This document shows, in pieces, positions 7,627 to 16,777 of a stretch of DNA of 39,408 nt. The notes beneath the pieces are model-generated. The model was not told where the DNA came from and did not search any database. It saw only the letters and a program-made list of their open reading frames with translations. A program made the position numbers and the translations under genes. Position 1 is the stretch's first letter. Each line of letters begins with the position of its first letter. The stretch is from contig MIBJ01000028.1 of assembly GCA_001829495.1 (NCBI GenBank), forward strand, positions 1 through 39,408, in the 5' to 3' direction. Source of the stretch: Spirochaetes bacterium RBG_16_49_21 (GTDB lineage: Bacteria > Spirochaetota > UBA4802 > UBA5550).

Positions 7627-7914
7627 TTTTATCAACCCCCTGTATTGGGGCTGTTTAATAGCACCCTTCAAAGAGCGGGGCTTTCTCGGCTGTAATAGGC
7701 CGAATAAGTCCGTCGCGAGGGATTGATGGTGACTTTTTAGATAGGTCTGCGAGGGTGGTTGGAAAAAACGGTTTTAGCCGTGATAGTGACCAAAAAAATA
7801 TCCTAAGAAGATTTTTTCGCGAAGTGTGCAAATTAGGGAAGTTTCATTATAATAATTATATATAAAAAATTCAGTTATTGTTAAAAAAATTAAAAATACT
7901 GAACATTAATATAC

Positions 7915-7923
7915 TTATACACA
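7915..7923 (+). promoter_or_regulatory. DnaA box (exact TTATNCACA match)
   Basis: TTATACACA is a perfect match to the classical R-type DnaA box. It is 14 nt from a second, oppositely oriented exact box, and both lie just before dnaA. DnaA binding here would be expected to repress dnaA transcription or help form the initiation complex. Confidence 0.75.
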
Positions 7924-7937
7924 GAGTTATTAACATT

Positions 7938-7946
7938 TGTGGATAA
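7938..7946 (-). promoter_or_regulatory. DnaA box (exact TTATCCACA, minus orientation)
   Basis: The + strand reads TGTGGATAA, the reverse complement of the strongest DnaA box TTATCCACA. It ends 2 nt before the dnaA Shine-Dalgarno GAGGAG (7949-7954), so bound DnaA would sit against its own ribosome-site DNA. Confidence 0.8.
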
Positions 7947-7960
7947 ATGAGGAGAGTACT

Positions 7961-9307
7961 GTGCAAAGGGAATTATGGAACAGCGTATTACAGTCACTGG
8001 AGTTAAATGTCAATAAACAATCCTTTAATATGTGGTTAAAGGATACCGAACCAGTTTCTGTATCAGACAATATCCTAAAAATCAAAGTTATTGATGAGGT
8101 AACCAGGAGACATATTTCCGAGCAATATTTACCTCAAATTTATTCAAAGCTGAAAGAGATAACCGGTCAGAATTATATATGCGAATTTATCACTTCCAAT
8201 GGTGCCTTAATTGAAAATAAGGAAAACAATAAAGATGCGGGAGAAAAAAACAGCAATTCCATCAAGAGGGACCAAATGTTAAACATATCAACGCTGAATC
8301 CCAAGTATACATTTGAAAACTTTGTTATTGGTCCCAATAATCAGTATGCTCACGCTGCGGCATATTCAGTATCACAAGCACCCGGGACCCAGGTCAATCC
8401 GCTTTTCATCTATGGATTGACGGGATTGGGTAAAACTCATTTATTGCAGGCAATCGGGCATTATATTAATAAAGAAAAGCCGTATCTTAAAGTTCTTTTT
8501 GTTTCAACACAGGATTTCATCTCCGAATTCATCAATTCCATACGAAACCGGACACAGGAAAGCTTCCAGATTAAATACCGGCTCGTGGACCTTCTCTTAA
8601 TAGACGATATTCAGTTCCTGGAAAATAAAGAAGAAACCCAGAACGAATTTTTTCATGTCTTTAATTCGCTCCACGAAAATAAAAAACAGATAGTTATTTC
8701 CAGCGACCGTCCGCCGAAACTGATCGCGACCCTGGCCGACAGGCTGAGAACCCGCTTTGAATGGGGAATGATTACCGACATTCAAGCTCCGAACCTTGAA
8801 ACGAGGGAGGCCATTCTCAGGGATAAGGCGGATAAGGAAAAATTGATTATCTCGGACGAAGCCTTCAGTTACATTGCACGAAGAATAAAATCCAACATTC
8901 GGGCTCTGGAGTCCGCGGTAAGCAAGTTAAGAATGATATCCAGGTTTCATAATGAACAGATATCCATTGACCAGGTCAAAATCTATCTCAAAGAGCTGTT
9001 TGATGTGGATTCCAATAAAGCGATCTCGGTATCTGATATTATGAAAAAAATAGAGGAAAAATTCGATGTTGCCGTGAATGACATCAAATCAAAAAGCCGT
9101 CACAGCAGAATCATTCAGCCGCGATTTGTCGGCATGTATCTTGCCAGGGAATTATCCGGCATGACGACCACTGAGATCGGCCGAGAGTTCGGAGACAGGG
9201 ATCATTCAACAGTTATAAACGCATGCAATAAAATTGCTGGAGACATGAAAAATAATCCTGAATTCAAAGAACTGATCGACGATCTGATCCTGGAATTGAA
9301 AAGTTAA
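7961..9307 (+). CDS. dnaA: Chromosomal replication initiator DnaA
   Basis: DnaA is the AAA+ ATPase that binds DnaA boxes and opens the origin. I place the start at GTG 7961 because GAGGAG at 7949-7954 lies 6 nt upstream and the protein then begins QRELWNSVLQSLE, as DnaA domain I does. The open frame extends back to a TTG at 7937 without support. From this start (448 residues): domain I is about 1-75, a variable linker with acidic and Asn-rich sequence follows, the Walker A motif GLTGLGKT is at 152-159, Walker B is LLLIDDIQFLENK, and the domain IV signature GDRDHSTVINACNKI near the C-terminus contacts the DnaA box. The length is normal for the family. It is followed by a 262-nt AT-rich gap and dnaN. 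Confidence 0.98.
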   Translation: MQRELWNSVLQSLELNVNKQSFNMWLKDTEPVSVSDNILKIKVIDEVTRRHISEQYLPQIYSKLKEITGQNYICEFITSNGALIENKENNKDAGEKNSNSIKRDQMLNISTLNPKYTFENFVIGPNNQYAHAAAYSVSQAPGTQVNPLFIYGLTGLGKTHLLQAIGHYINKEKPYLKVLFVSTQDFISEFINSIRNRTQESFQIKYRLVDLLLIDDIQFLENKEETQNEFFHVFNSLHENKKQIVISSDRPPKLIATLADRLRTRFEWGMITDIQAPNLETREAILRDKADKEKLIISDEAFSYIARRIKSNIRALESAVSKLRMISRFHNEQISIDQVKIYLKELFDVDSNKAISVSDIMKKIEEKFDVAVNDIKSKSRHSRIIQPRFVGMYLARELSGMTTTEIGREFGDRDHSTVINACNKIAGDMKNNPEFKELIDDLILELKS

Positions 9308-9569
9308 GATTCTGTTGATACAACGATTATTGAGTGTTCATAAGAATTTTAAGATTGGATTAAAAGCCCTGTTTTTTCCATTTTAGATATAATTCAGGCT
9401 GACACTATACAGGTAGTTAATTCATTATATAGTTATTAACAAGTTGAATTTACAATAACTCCTGATCTGTTCAGCAGATAGGGTGATTATCAACAAATTT
9501 TTTTTACTACTACTATTACTATTAAATAATAATTTATATTTATTATTAATGCAGTAGAAGGAGCTATGA
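9308..9569. other. Probable oriC unwinding region between dnaA and dnaN
   Basis: This AT-rich gap holds TTATTAACA (9433-9441) and TTATCAACA (9487-9495), both one mismatch from the DnaA box. The second is followed by a T-tract and then the trinucleotide run ACT-ACT-ACT-ATT-ACT-ATT at 9506-9523, read 3'-GAT-type on the complementary strand. After it comes nearly pure A/T DNA to 9550. DnaA box, spacer, DnaA-trio and AT-rich tract in this order and orientation is the basal unwinding arrangement established in Bacillus subtilis. A TATAAT at 9388-9393 may serve dnaN, but no good -35 is visible. The dnaN ribosome site AAGGAG is at 9558-9563. Confidence 0.75.
9506..9523. promoter_or_regulatory. DnaA-trio-like element
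   Basis: Six consecutive trinucleotides ACT/ATT start 10 nt after the DnaA-like box at 9487-9495. On the opposite strand these are GAT and AAT triplets read 3' to 5', the DnaA-trio consensus that guides DnaA filament growth on one strand. Usually a short GC-rich stretch separates box and trio; here it is a T-tract instead. Confidence 0.65.
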
Positions 9570-10703
9570 ATGATCATACATGTCAGCAGGGAATCGTTGC
9601 TAAAATCGATAAATATTGCAGATTCAATTGTATCCTCAAAGAATATCAACATTATCCTTTCCAATTGTCTTTTTAATGTTTCGCAAGATACCACGGAGAT
9701 CGTTTCTACGGATAATGAGATAGCTGTCCGCACAAAACTCGGCTCAAAGACGGATTCAACCATATCCTTTGCGGCGAATGGGAAAAAGTTTTCAAGCATT
9801 TTAAAAGAGCTGCCCAATGATGAATTGGTTCTTAATGTCAATGAATCTTTTTTAATTGATATAACATCAACCTCAAAAGAGCTGAAGGGACACTATGCCC
9901 TGTTCGGACTTTCTCCCGGTGAATTTCCGGAGATACCTCAATTTACGGACGACAATTCCATAGAGTTCGATCAAGGCTTTCTAAAAAAAATGATTAGTAA
10001 AGTCATGTATGCAGCTTCAACCGATACCATAAAACCGGTGTTCAACGGGATTTATTTTGTTTCCGAGACTCCGGGGACTATCACATCAGTTGGTACTGAT
10101 TCGAGAAGGTTATCTCTATTGACAAGATCTATCGATCAGGAGGCTAATCTGGGGAGCGGCATTATAATTCCATTGAAAACCATACACGAATTGAACCGGC
10201 TGCTGGAGCCTGCCGGTACCTGTAGATTTTCCTTCGTCAATAATCAGTGCTTTTTTAAGATCGCCGACACCGAGATAATCTCAAGAATTGTCGATGGCCA
10301 ATTTCCCAACTACCGCCAGGTCGTTCCCAAAGAATACCTGTTCGAGATAGAAGTTGAGACGAAGAAATTTCTTGATTCGGTACGGCGAGTGATGATTTTC
10401 ACGCGGGAACCGGCGTATAAGATTATTCTAAACATACAGGACAATAAAATTATTCTTCAGGCGAATACCCCCGAGCTGGGCGAAGCTGAGGAAGAGATAG
10501 CGGTGAAATCAAATAAGGACGAAAAAATATCAATAGGCATCAATGCTCAATTTTTGATTGATTCTTTAAAAGAGATGGATTCCGAATACATAACATGCGG
10601 GATTACGGGACAGATGAGCCCTCTGACGATATCTCCGTTGGAGGACCGTAATTACCTGTCAATCATAATGCCTATCCAGATTAAATCATCACATAATGAA
10701 TAG
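9570..10703 (+). CDS. dnaN: DNA polymerase III beta subunit (sliding clamp)
   Basis: DnaN forms the ring-shaped dimer that tethers DNA polymerase III to DNA and is a docking hub for many replication and repair proteins. The 377-residue length and three-repeat layout are typical. Recognisable stretches are the N-terminal MIIHVSRESLLKSI, TDNEIAVRTKL in domain I, VGTDSRRLSLL at about residues 172-182, and the C-terminal IIMPIQI, equivalent to the MPMRL end of E. coli DnaN. The ATG has AAGGAG 6 nt upstream. recF starts 6 nt after the stop, so the two are co-transcribed. The gene is noticeably AT-richer than gyrB and gyrA downstream. Confidence 0.98.
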   Translation: MIIHVSRESLLKSINIADSIVSSKNINIILSNCLFNVSQDTTEIVSTDNEIAVRTKLGSKTDSTISFAANGKKFSSILKELPNDELVLNVNESFLIDITSTSKELKGHYALFGLSPGEFPEIPQFTDDNSIEFDQGFLKKMISKVMYAASTDTIKPVFNGIYFVSETPGTITSVGTDSRRLSLLTRSIDQEANLGSGIIIPLKTIHELNRLLEPAGTCRFSFVNNQCFFKIADTEIISRIVDGQFPNYRQVVPKEYLFEIEVETKKFLDSVRRVMIFTREPAYKIILNIQDNKIILQANTPELGEAEEEIAVKSNKDEKISIGINAQFLIDSLKEMDSEYITCGITGQMSPLTISPLEDRNYLSIIMPIQIKSSHNE

Positions 10704-10709
10704 CGGAAT

Positions 10710-11819
10710 ATGTATGTAGAGGAGTTGCATGTTAAGAATTTCAGGAATTATGCACGATTACACCTAACCTTCTCACCGGGCATCAATTTTATTATAGGGG
10801 ATAACGGGGTAGGTAAATCCAACATACTTGAAGCCTTATCCATATTATCGAATATAAAGTCATTCAGGAACATGCATGATGCAGAGATAATAAAATGGGA
10901 TGAGGATTCATATTTCTGTTCCGCGGTTGTCGGGGACAACGATGATACAATTTTTGAGGTCGGCTGCGGATTGACCGCGGATGCCGTTAAGAAGAGATTG
11001 AAGATTGACGGCAAAGAGATTAACAGCGCCGCGAAATATTACGGCAGATTATTGACGGTCATTTTTTCACCCCCTGATATCAATATCATTAATGGCACGC
11101 CTGATTTCAGGAGAAGATTCTTTGACAGCGTAATATCCAAGATAGACGGGAGCTATCTGGAAGCGCTCGGGGATTTCAAGAGGATTCTATCATCGAGAAA
11201 TAAACTTTTAAAGGACATAAAAAATACGGGCCGCGATGCAAACCAATTGGACGTGTGGGATGCTCTGTTCAGTGAAAAGGCCGGTTTCATCATCGGCCGA
11301 CGGCTATCCTTTATTGCGAAGTTCCGCAGATTGTTTCAATATCATTATTCGAATATAGCAGCAGACGAGGCGCCGGCAATACGCTATCAATGCTCCTCCG
11401 AATCTGATGACAGCGGCCGCATTTTTCAAAAATTGACTGAATTGCGCAAACGGGATATACTGTTCGGATCAACAAGCATCGGACCGCAGCGGGACGATTA
11501 TATTCTGGAAAATCAGAAAAAAATCAGATTTACGAATTACGCATCACAGGGACAGAGAAGAACGGCTGCGGTGACCTTAAAAGTTTCCGAGTGTGAGATC
11601 GTTGAAGTGGAAAAGAATAAAAAATCCATTATTTTAATGGACGACATTTTTTCTGAACTTGACGAAAAAAGGCGTTCCAAGATAATCGATGTATTACAGA
11701 GAGGCAACCAGATGATTTTTACCATGGTTCATTTTGACCCGGTTGCATTGCATAGATTCGGCGGCTATAAGGGTTTTACCGTGGAAACTCCGGGAACGGT
11801 GAGTGAATTGTCCGTATGA
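10710..11819 (+). CDS. recF: DNA replication and repair protein RecF
   Basis: RecF is an SMC-like ATPase that works with RecO and RecR to load RecA at gaps on stalled forks. The 369-residue protein has Walker A GDNGVGKS at residues 30-37, the family region DFRRRFFDSVI around 130, the ABC-type signature in YASQGQRRTAA, and Walker B SIILMDDIFSELD near the C-terminus. It starts 6 nt after dnaN, and its stop codon overlaps the next start as ATGA (11816-11819), indicating translational coupling with dciA. Position directly after dnaN is classical. Confidence 0.97.
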   Translation: MYVEELHVKNFRNYARLHLTFSPGINFIIGDNGVGKSNILEALSILSNIKSFRNMHDAEIIKWDEDSYFCSAVVGDNDDTIFEVGCGLTADAVKKRLKIDGKEINSAAKYYGRLLTVIFSPPDINIINGTPDFRRRFFDSVISKIDGSYLEALGDFKRILSSRNKLLKDIKNTGRDANQLDVWDALFSEKAGFIIGRRLSFIAKFRRLFQYHYSNIAADEAPAIRYQCSSESDDSGRIFQKLTELRKRDILFGSTSIGPQRDDYILENQKKIRFTNYASQGQRRTAAVTLKVSECEIVEVEKNKKSIILMDDIFSELDEKRRSKIIDVLQRGNQMIFTMVHFDPVALHRFGGYKGFTVETPGTVSELSV

Positions 11820-12145
11820 GGTTCAGAATCAGAGAAAAGAGAAAGAACGGCATTTTTTCATTTGATGCGATTCTTCATGATATAATTCATGAATTTGATA
11901 TTGACAAATCGTTTACCATTGAAGAATTGCTGTCACAATGGTACGCCATTGTGGGTGACATACTATCGACGCACAGCAAACCCGACCGGATTTATAAAAA
12001 AGTCTTGTTCGTTGCGGTGGACCATTCCGTATATGGGAATGAGCTGGTACTGATGAAAGACGCCATAATTCAAAAGATTAATACTGAATTCTCTTACCGG
12101 TTTATAAAGGAGCTGAAGGTGGAAATAAAGAGAATTCAATGGTAA
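11816..12145 (+). CDS. dciA: DciA-like DUF721 protein (replicative helicase loader/operator)
   Basis: The 109-residue protein fits the DUF721/DciA family. It has a KH-like core with the typical order helix (FTIEELLSQWYAIVG), strand (ILSTHSKPDRIYKKVLFVAVDHSVYGNEL), helix (LMKDAIIQKIN). DciA is the ancestral loader or stimulator of the DnaB replicative helicase in bacteria lacking DnaC/DnaI. A recF-DUF721-gyrB order is common in origin regions of spirochaetes and several other phyla. The start overlaps the recF stop by 4 nt. The similarity is judged by pattern; the gene position strongly supports it. Confidence 0.82.
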   Translation: MRFRIREKRKNGIFSFDAILHDIIHEFDIDKSFTIEELLSQWYAIVGDILSTHSKPDRIYKKVLFVAVDHSVYGNELVLMKDAIIQKINTEFSYRFIKELKVEIKRIQW

Positions 12146-12156
12146 GGGAGCTTCGG

Positions 12157-14293
<2,137 letters not shown>

Positions 14294-14326
14294 ATATAAA
14301 TATAGTTAACGTACGGAGTATAGAAC

Positions 14327-16777
14327 GTGCCAAAGAAAAAATCACCGGACGGCGGTAACGGAGAAAATATTATCGGCGTCGAGATAGAAGACCAGATGCG
14401 GAGCTCCTATCTCGATTATGCCATGAGCGTTATAGTCGGGCGCGCCTTGCCCGACGTCAGGGACGGATTAAAGCCGGTCCACCGGCGGATACTCCACGCA
14501 ATGAATGAGAGGGCCTGGCGGAGCGACCGGCCATACGTGAAATCGGCCAAGATCGTCGGGGAGGTCATCGGTAATTATCATCCTCATGGCGACACGGCGG
14601 TGTATGATACCATGGTGCGGATGGCACAGGATTTTTCCATGCGGCTTCCCATCATCGACGGCCAGGGAAACTTCGGTTCGGTTGATGGCGATCCCCCTGC
14701 CGCATACCGGTATACCGAGGCCCGCCTGAATAAAATATCCGAGGAGCTGCTGCGCGATATCGATAAGGACACGGTTGGTTTCAGCCCTAATTTTGACGAG
14801 ACCAAGCAGGAACCCCTGGTTCTGCCCGCCTCCTTCCCCAACCTGCTGGTGAACGGCTCAGACGGCATTGCGGTCGGCATGGCTACGAAGATTCCGCCCC
14901 ATAACCTGGGAGAGGTGATTGACGCGACCATTGCCCTGATTGAAAATCCCGGTATAACCGTTAAGCAGATCATGAAATATATCCAGGGACCCGACTTCCC
15001 GACCGGCGCCGCGATTATGGGAACTGACGGGATCTACAAGGCATACTCCACCGGAAGGGGAAGCATCATGGTCCGGGGTAAGGTGGATATTGAGCAGAAC
15101 AGGAAGGGGAGGGACGATATTATCATCACCGAGATACCGTATCAGGTGAATAAGGCGGTGTTTGTCAGCAGGGTCGCGGACCTGGTAAACGCAAAAGTCA
15201 TAGACGGCATAGCCGAGATCAGGGATGAATCGGACCGGAGGGGGATGCGGGTCGTTATCGGTCTTAAAAAGGACGCGAATACGAGCATCATCATCAATCA
15301 GCTTTACAAGCACACGGCGCTCCAGACCTCTTTTGGACTCATTCTCCTGGCCCTGGTGGACAACGTGCCGAGGATACTGGATCTGAAGGGGATCATCGCC
15401 CCTTATGTCGATCACCGGAAAGAGGTGGTGATCAGAAGGACGCGCTTTGAACTGAAAAAGGCAGAGGAGCGCGCCCATATCCTGGAAGGCTTAAAAATAG
15501 CCCTGGATAACATCGATGAGGTAATCAGAATCATACGCTCATCCAAAGATGCGGATGAGGCGGGGACGCGCCTGATAAAGCGGTTTGCCCTGTCGGAAAT
15601 ACAGGCAAAAGCCATTCTTGACATGCGGCTCCAGCGCCTCACGAGCCTGGAAGTGCGGAAGGTGGTTGAAGAGCTCCAAGAGCTTTTCAAGCTGATCAAA
15701 GAGCTGAGGGCCATATTGAAGAGCGAGGCGCGGATATTTGAGCTGGTCAAAAAAGAGCTCTTAGAGGTCAAGCAGAAATACGGCGATCCGCGACGCACCG
15801 AAATCATCAAAGGCGGTGAAACCTCGACCGATTTCGACATAGAAGACCTGATCGCGGACGAGGCCATGGTCATCACCATAACCAACGACGGTTTTATCCG
15901 GCGGCTGCCGACGGACACCTTTAAAAAGCAGCGGCGCGGCGGCAAGGGGGTGATCGCGATCTCGGCAAAGAGGGAAGATTTTATCAAGATGATGACCATA
16001 GCATCGACGCATGACGTTGTCTTTCTCTTTTCCAACAGGGGGAAGATTTTTGCCCTCAAGGCCTATGAAATCCCTCTCGCGTCAAAGACGAGCAGGGGCA
16101 AATCATTAAAAGGGATCATCAACCTGTCTTCCGAGGAATATATCACGGCGATCTGTTCCATCGACAGTTTTGAAAGCGAGAAATATCTCTGCATGGTGAC
16201 CAGATACGGGATTTTGAAAAAGACCGATCTGAACGAATTTCAAAACACCAAAAAAGGCGGCATTATCGCCCTGAATCTTAAAAAGAACGACGAACTGGTG
16301 GACGTTAAGGTCGTTGACAAGGGGGATGATATCATCATCGCTTCCCGGGGCGGCCAGCTCTTACGGACGAATCTCATGAAAATGCGCTCCATGGGGCGCA
16401 CCGCAGCCGGGATAATCGGCATGCGGCTTTCAAAGGACGACATGATCATCGGCATCGATTTAGTGATGAAGGATTCATCCCTCTTCGTCATCACTGAAAA
16501 GGGGTACGGCAAGCGGGTGAACTACCAGAACTTCTCCACCAAGGGAAGAGGCGGTAAGGGCATGGCGTATGTCAAGGTTGCCGACAAAAACGGATTCGCC
16601 AACGGCGTTAAATCGGTCTTCATTACCGACGAGATCATCATCACCTCAAAGAACGGCATGACGATACGCCTCATGGCGGAGGATGTATCCATCCAGGGGA
16701 GAGCCACTGTCGGGGTGAAACTCCTTGACCTGAGCGATGTCGATAAGGTGACCGATTTTGCCGCCATCAGCGAGTAA
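14327..16777 (+). CDS. gyrA: DNA gyrase subunit A
   Basis: GyrA cuts and reseals DNA and wraps it for supercoiling. The start is GTG 14327 with GGAG at 14315-14318. Of 816 residues, the breakage-reunion domain holds the catalytic tyrosine in AAYRYTEARL (Y129). The quinolone-determining region reads NYHPHGDTAVYD, with Thr at the position of E. coli Ser83 and Asp at that of Asp87. The C-terminal pinwheel carries the GyrA box QRRGGKG near residue 530, which identifies gyrase rather than topoisomerase IV. Its last 11 bases overlap the end of the convergent XPB-like gene with no terminator between them. Confidence 0.98.
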   Translation: MPKKKSPDGGNGENIIGVEIEDQMRSSYLDYAMSVIVGRALPDVRDGLKPVHRRILHAMNERAWRSDRPYVKSAKIVGEVIGNYHPHGDTAVYDTMVRMAQDFSMRLPIIDGQGNFGSVDGDPPAAYRYTEARLNKISEELLRDIDKDTVGFSPNFDETKQEPLVLPASFPNLLVNGSDGIAVGMATKIPPHNLGEVIDATIALIENPGITVKQIMKYIQGPDFPTGAAIMGTDGIYKAYSTGRGSIMVRGKVDIEQNRKGRDDIIITEIPYQVNKAVFVSRVADLVNAKVIDGIAEIRDESDRRGMRVVIGLKKDANTSIIINQLYKHTALQTSFGLILLALVDNVPRILDLKGIIAPYVDHRKEVVIRRTRFELKKAEERAHILEGLKIALDNIDEVIRIIRSSKDADEAGTRLIKRFALSEIQAKAILDMRLQRLTSLEVRKVVEELQELFKLIKELRAILKSEARIFELVKKELLEVKQKYGDPRRTEIIKGGETSTDFDIEDLIADEAMVITITNDGFIRRLPTDTFKKQRRGGKGVIAISAKREDFIKMMTIASTHDVVFLFSNRGKIFALKAYEIPLASKTSRGKSLKGIINLSSEEYITAICSIDSFESEKYLCMVTRYGILKKTDLNEFQNTKKGGIIALNLKKNDELVDVKVVDKGDDIIIASRGGQLLRTNLMKMRSMGRTAAGIIGMRLSKDDMIIGIDLVMKDSSLFVITEKGYGKRVNYQNFSTKGRGGKGMAYVKVADKNGFANGVKSVFITDEIIITSKNGMTIRLMAEDVSIQGRATVGVKLLDLSDVDKVTDFAAISE

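Larger units (their letters stand above)
7436..7960. other. Upstream part of probable bipartite oriC / dnaA control region
   Basis: No gene is supported in this stretch. DnaA-box-like sites on the + strand occur at 7462-7470 (TTATCAACA), 7482-7490 (TTATAAACA), 7580-7588 (TTATTAACA) and 7927-7935 (TTATTAACA), each one mismatch from TTATNCACA. Exact boxes lie at 7915-7923 and 7938-7946. Weaker ones are at 7493, 7503 and 7629. A TATAAT at 7848-7853 could be a dnaA -10, although its -35 is poor. The part from about 7636 to 7800 is less AT-rich and contains several short hairpins, for example TCGGC/GCCGA and ACGG/CCGT; I cannot name it. The location upstream of dnaA, with genes diverging on either side, fits an origin. 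Confidence 0.65.

Noticed and set aside
7397..7671. Two short frames (64 and 68 residues) upstream of dnaA on opposite strands
   Set aside because: They lie in AT-rich origin DNA, have no homology that I recognise and no Shine-Dalgarno, and overlap each other.
7636..7800. tmRNA, RNase P or SRP RNA upstream of dnaA
   Set aside because: None of their conserved words (for example the tmRNA tRNA-like ends or the SRP GGAAGGAAGC-type loop) are visible on either strand.
14327..16777. Calling gyrA/gyrB topoisomerase IV (parC/parE)
   Set aside because: The QRRGGKG GyrA box and position next to recF fit gyrase.
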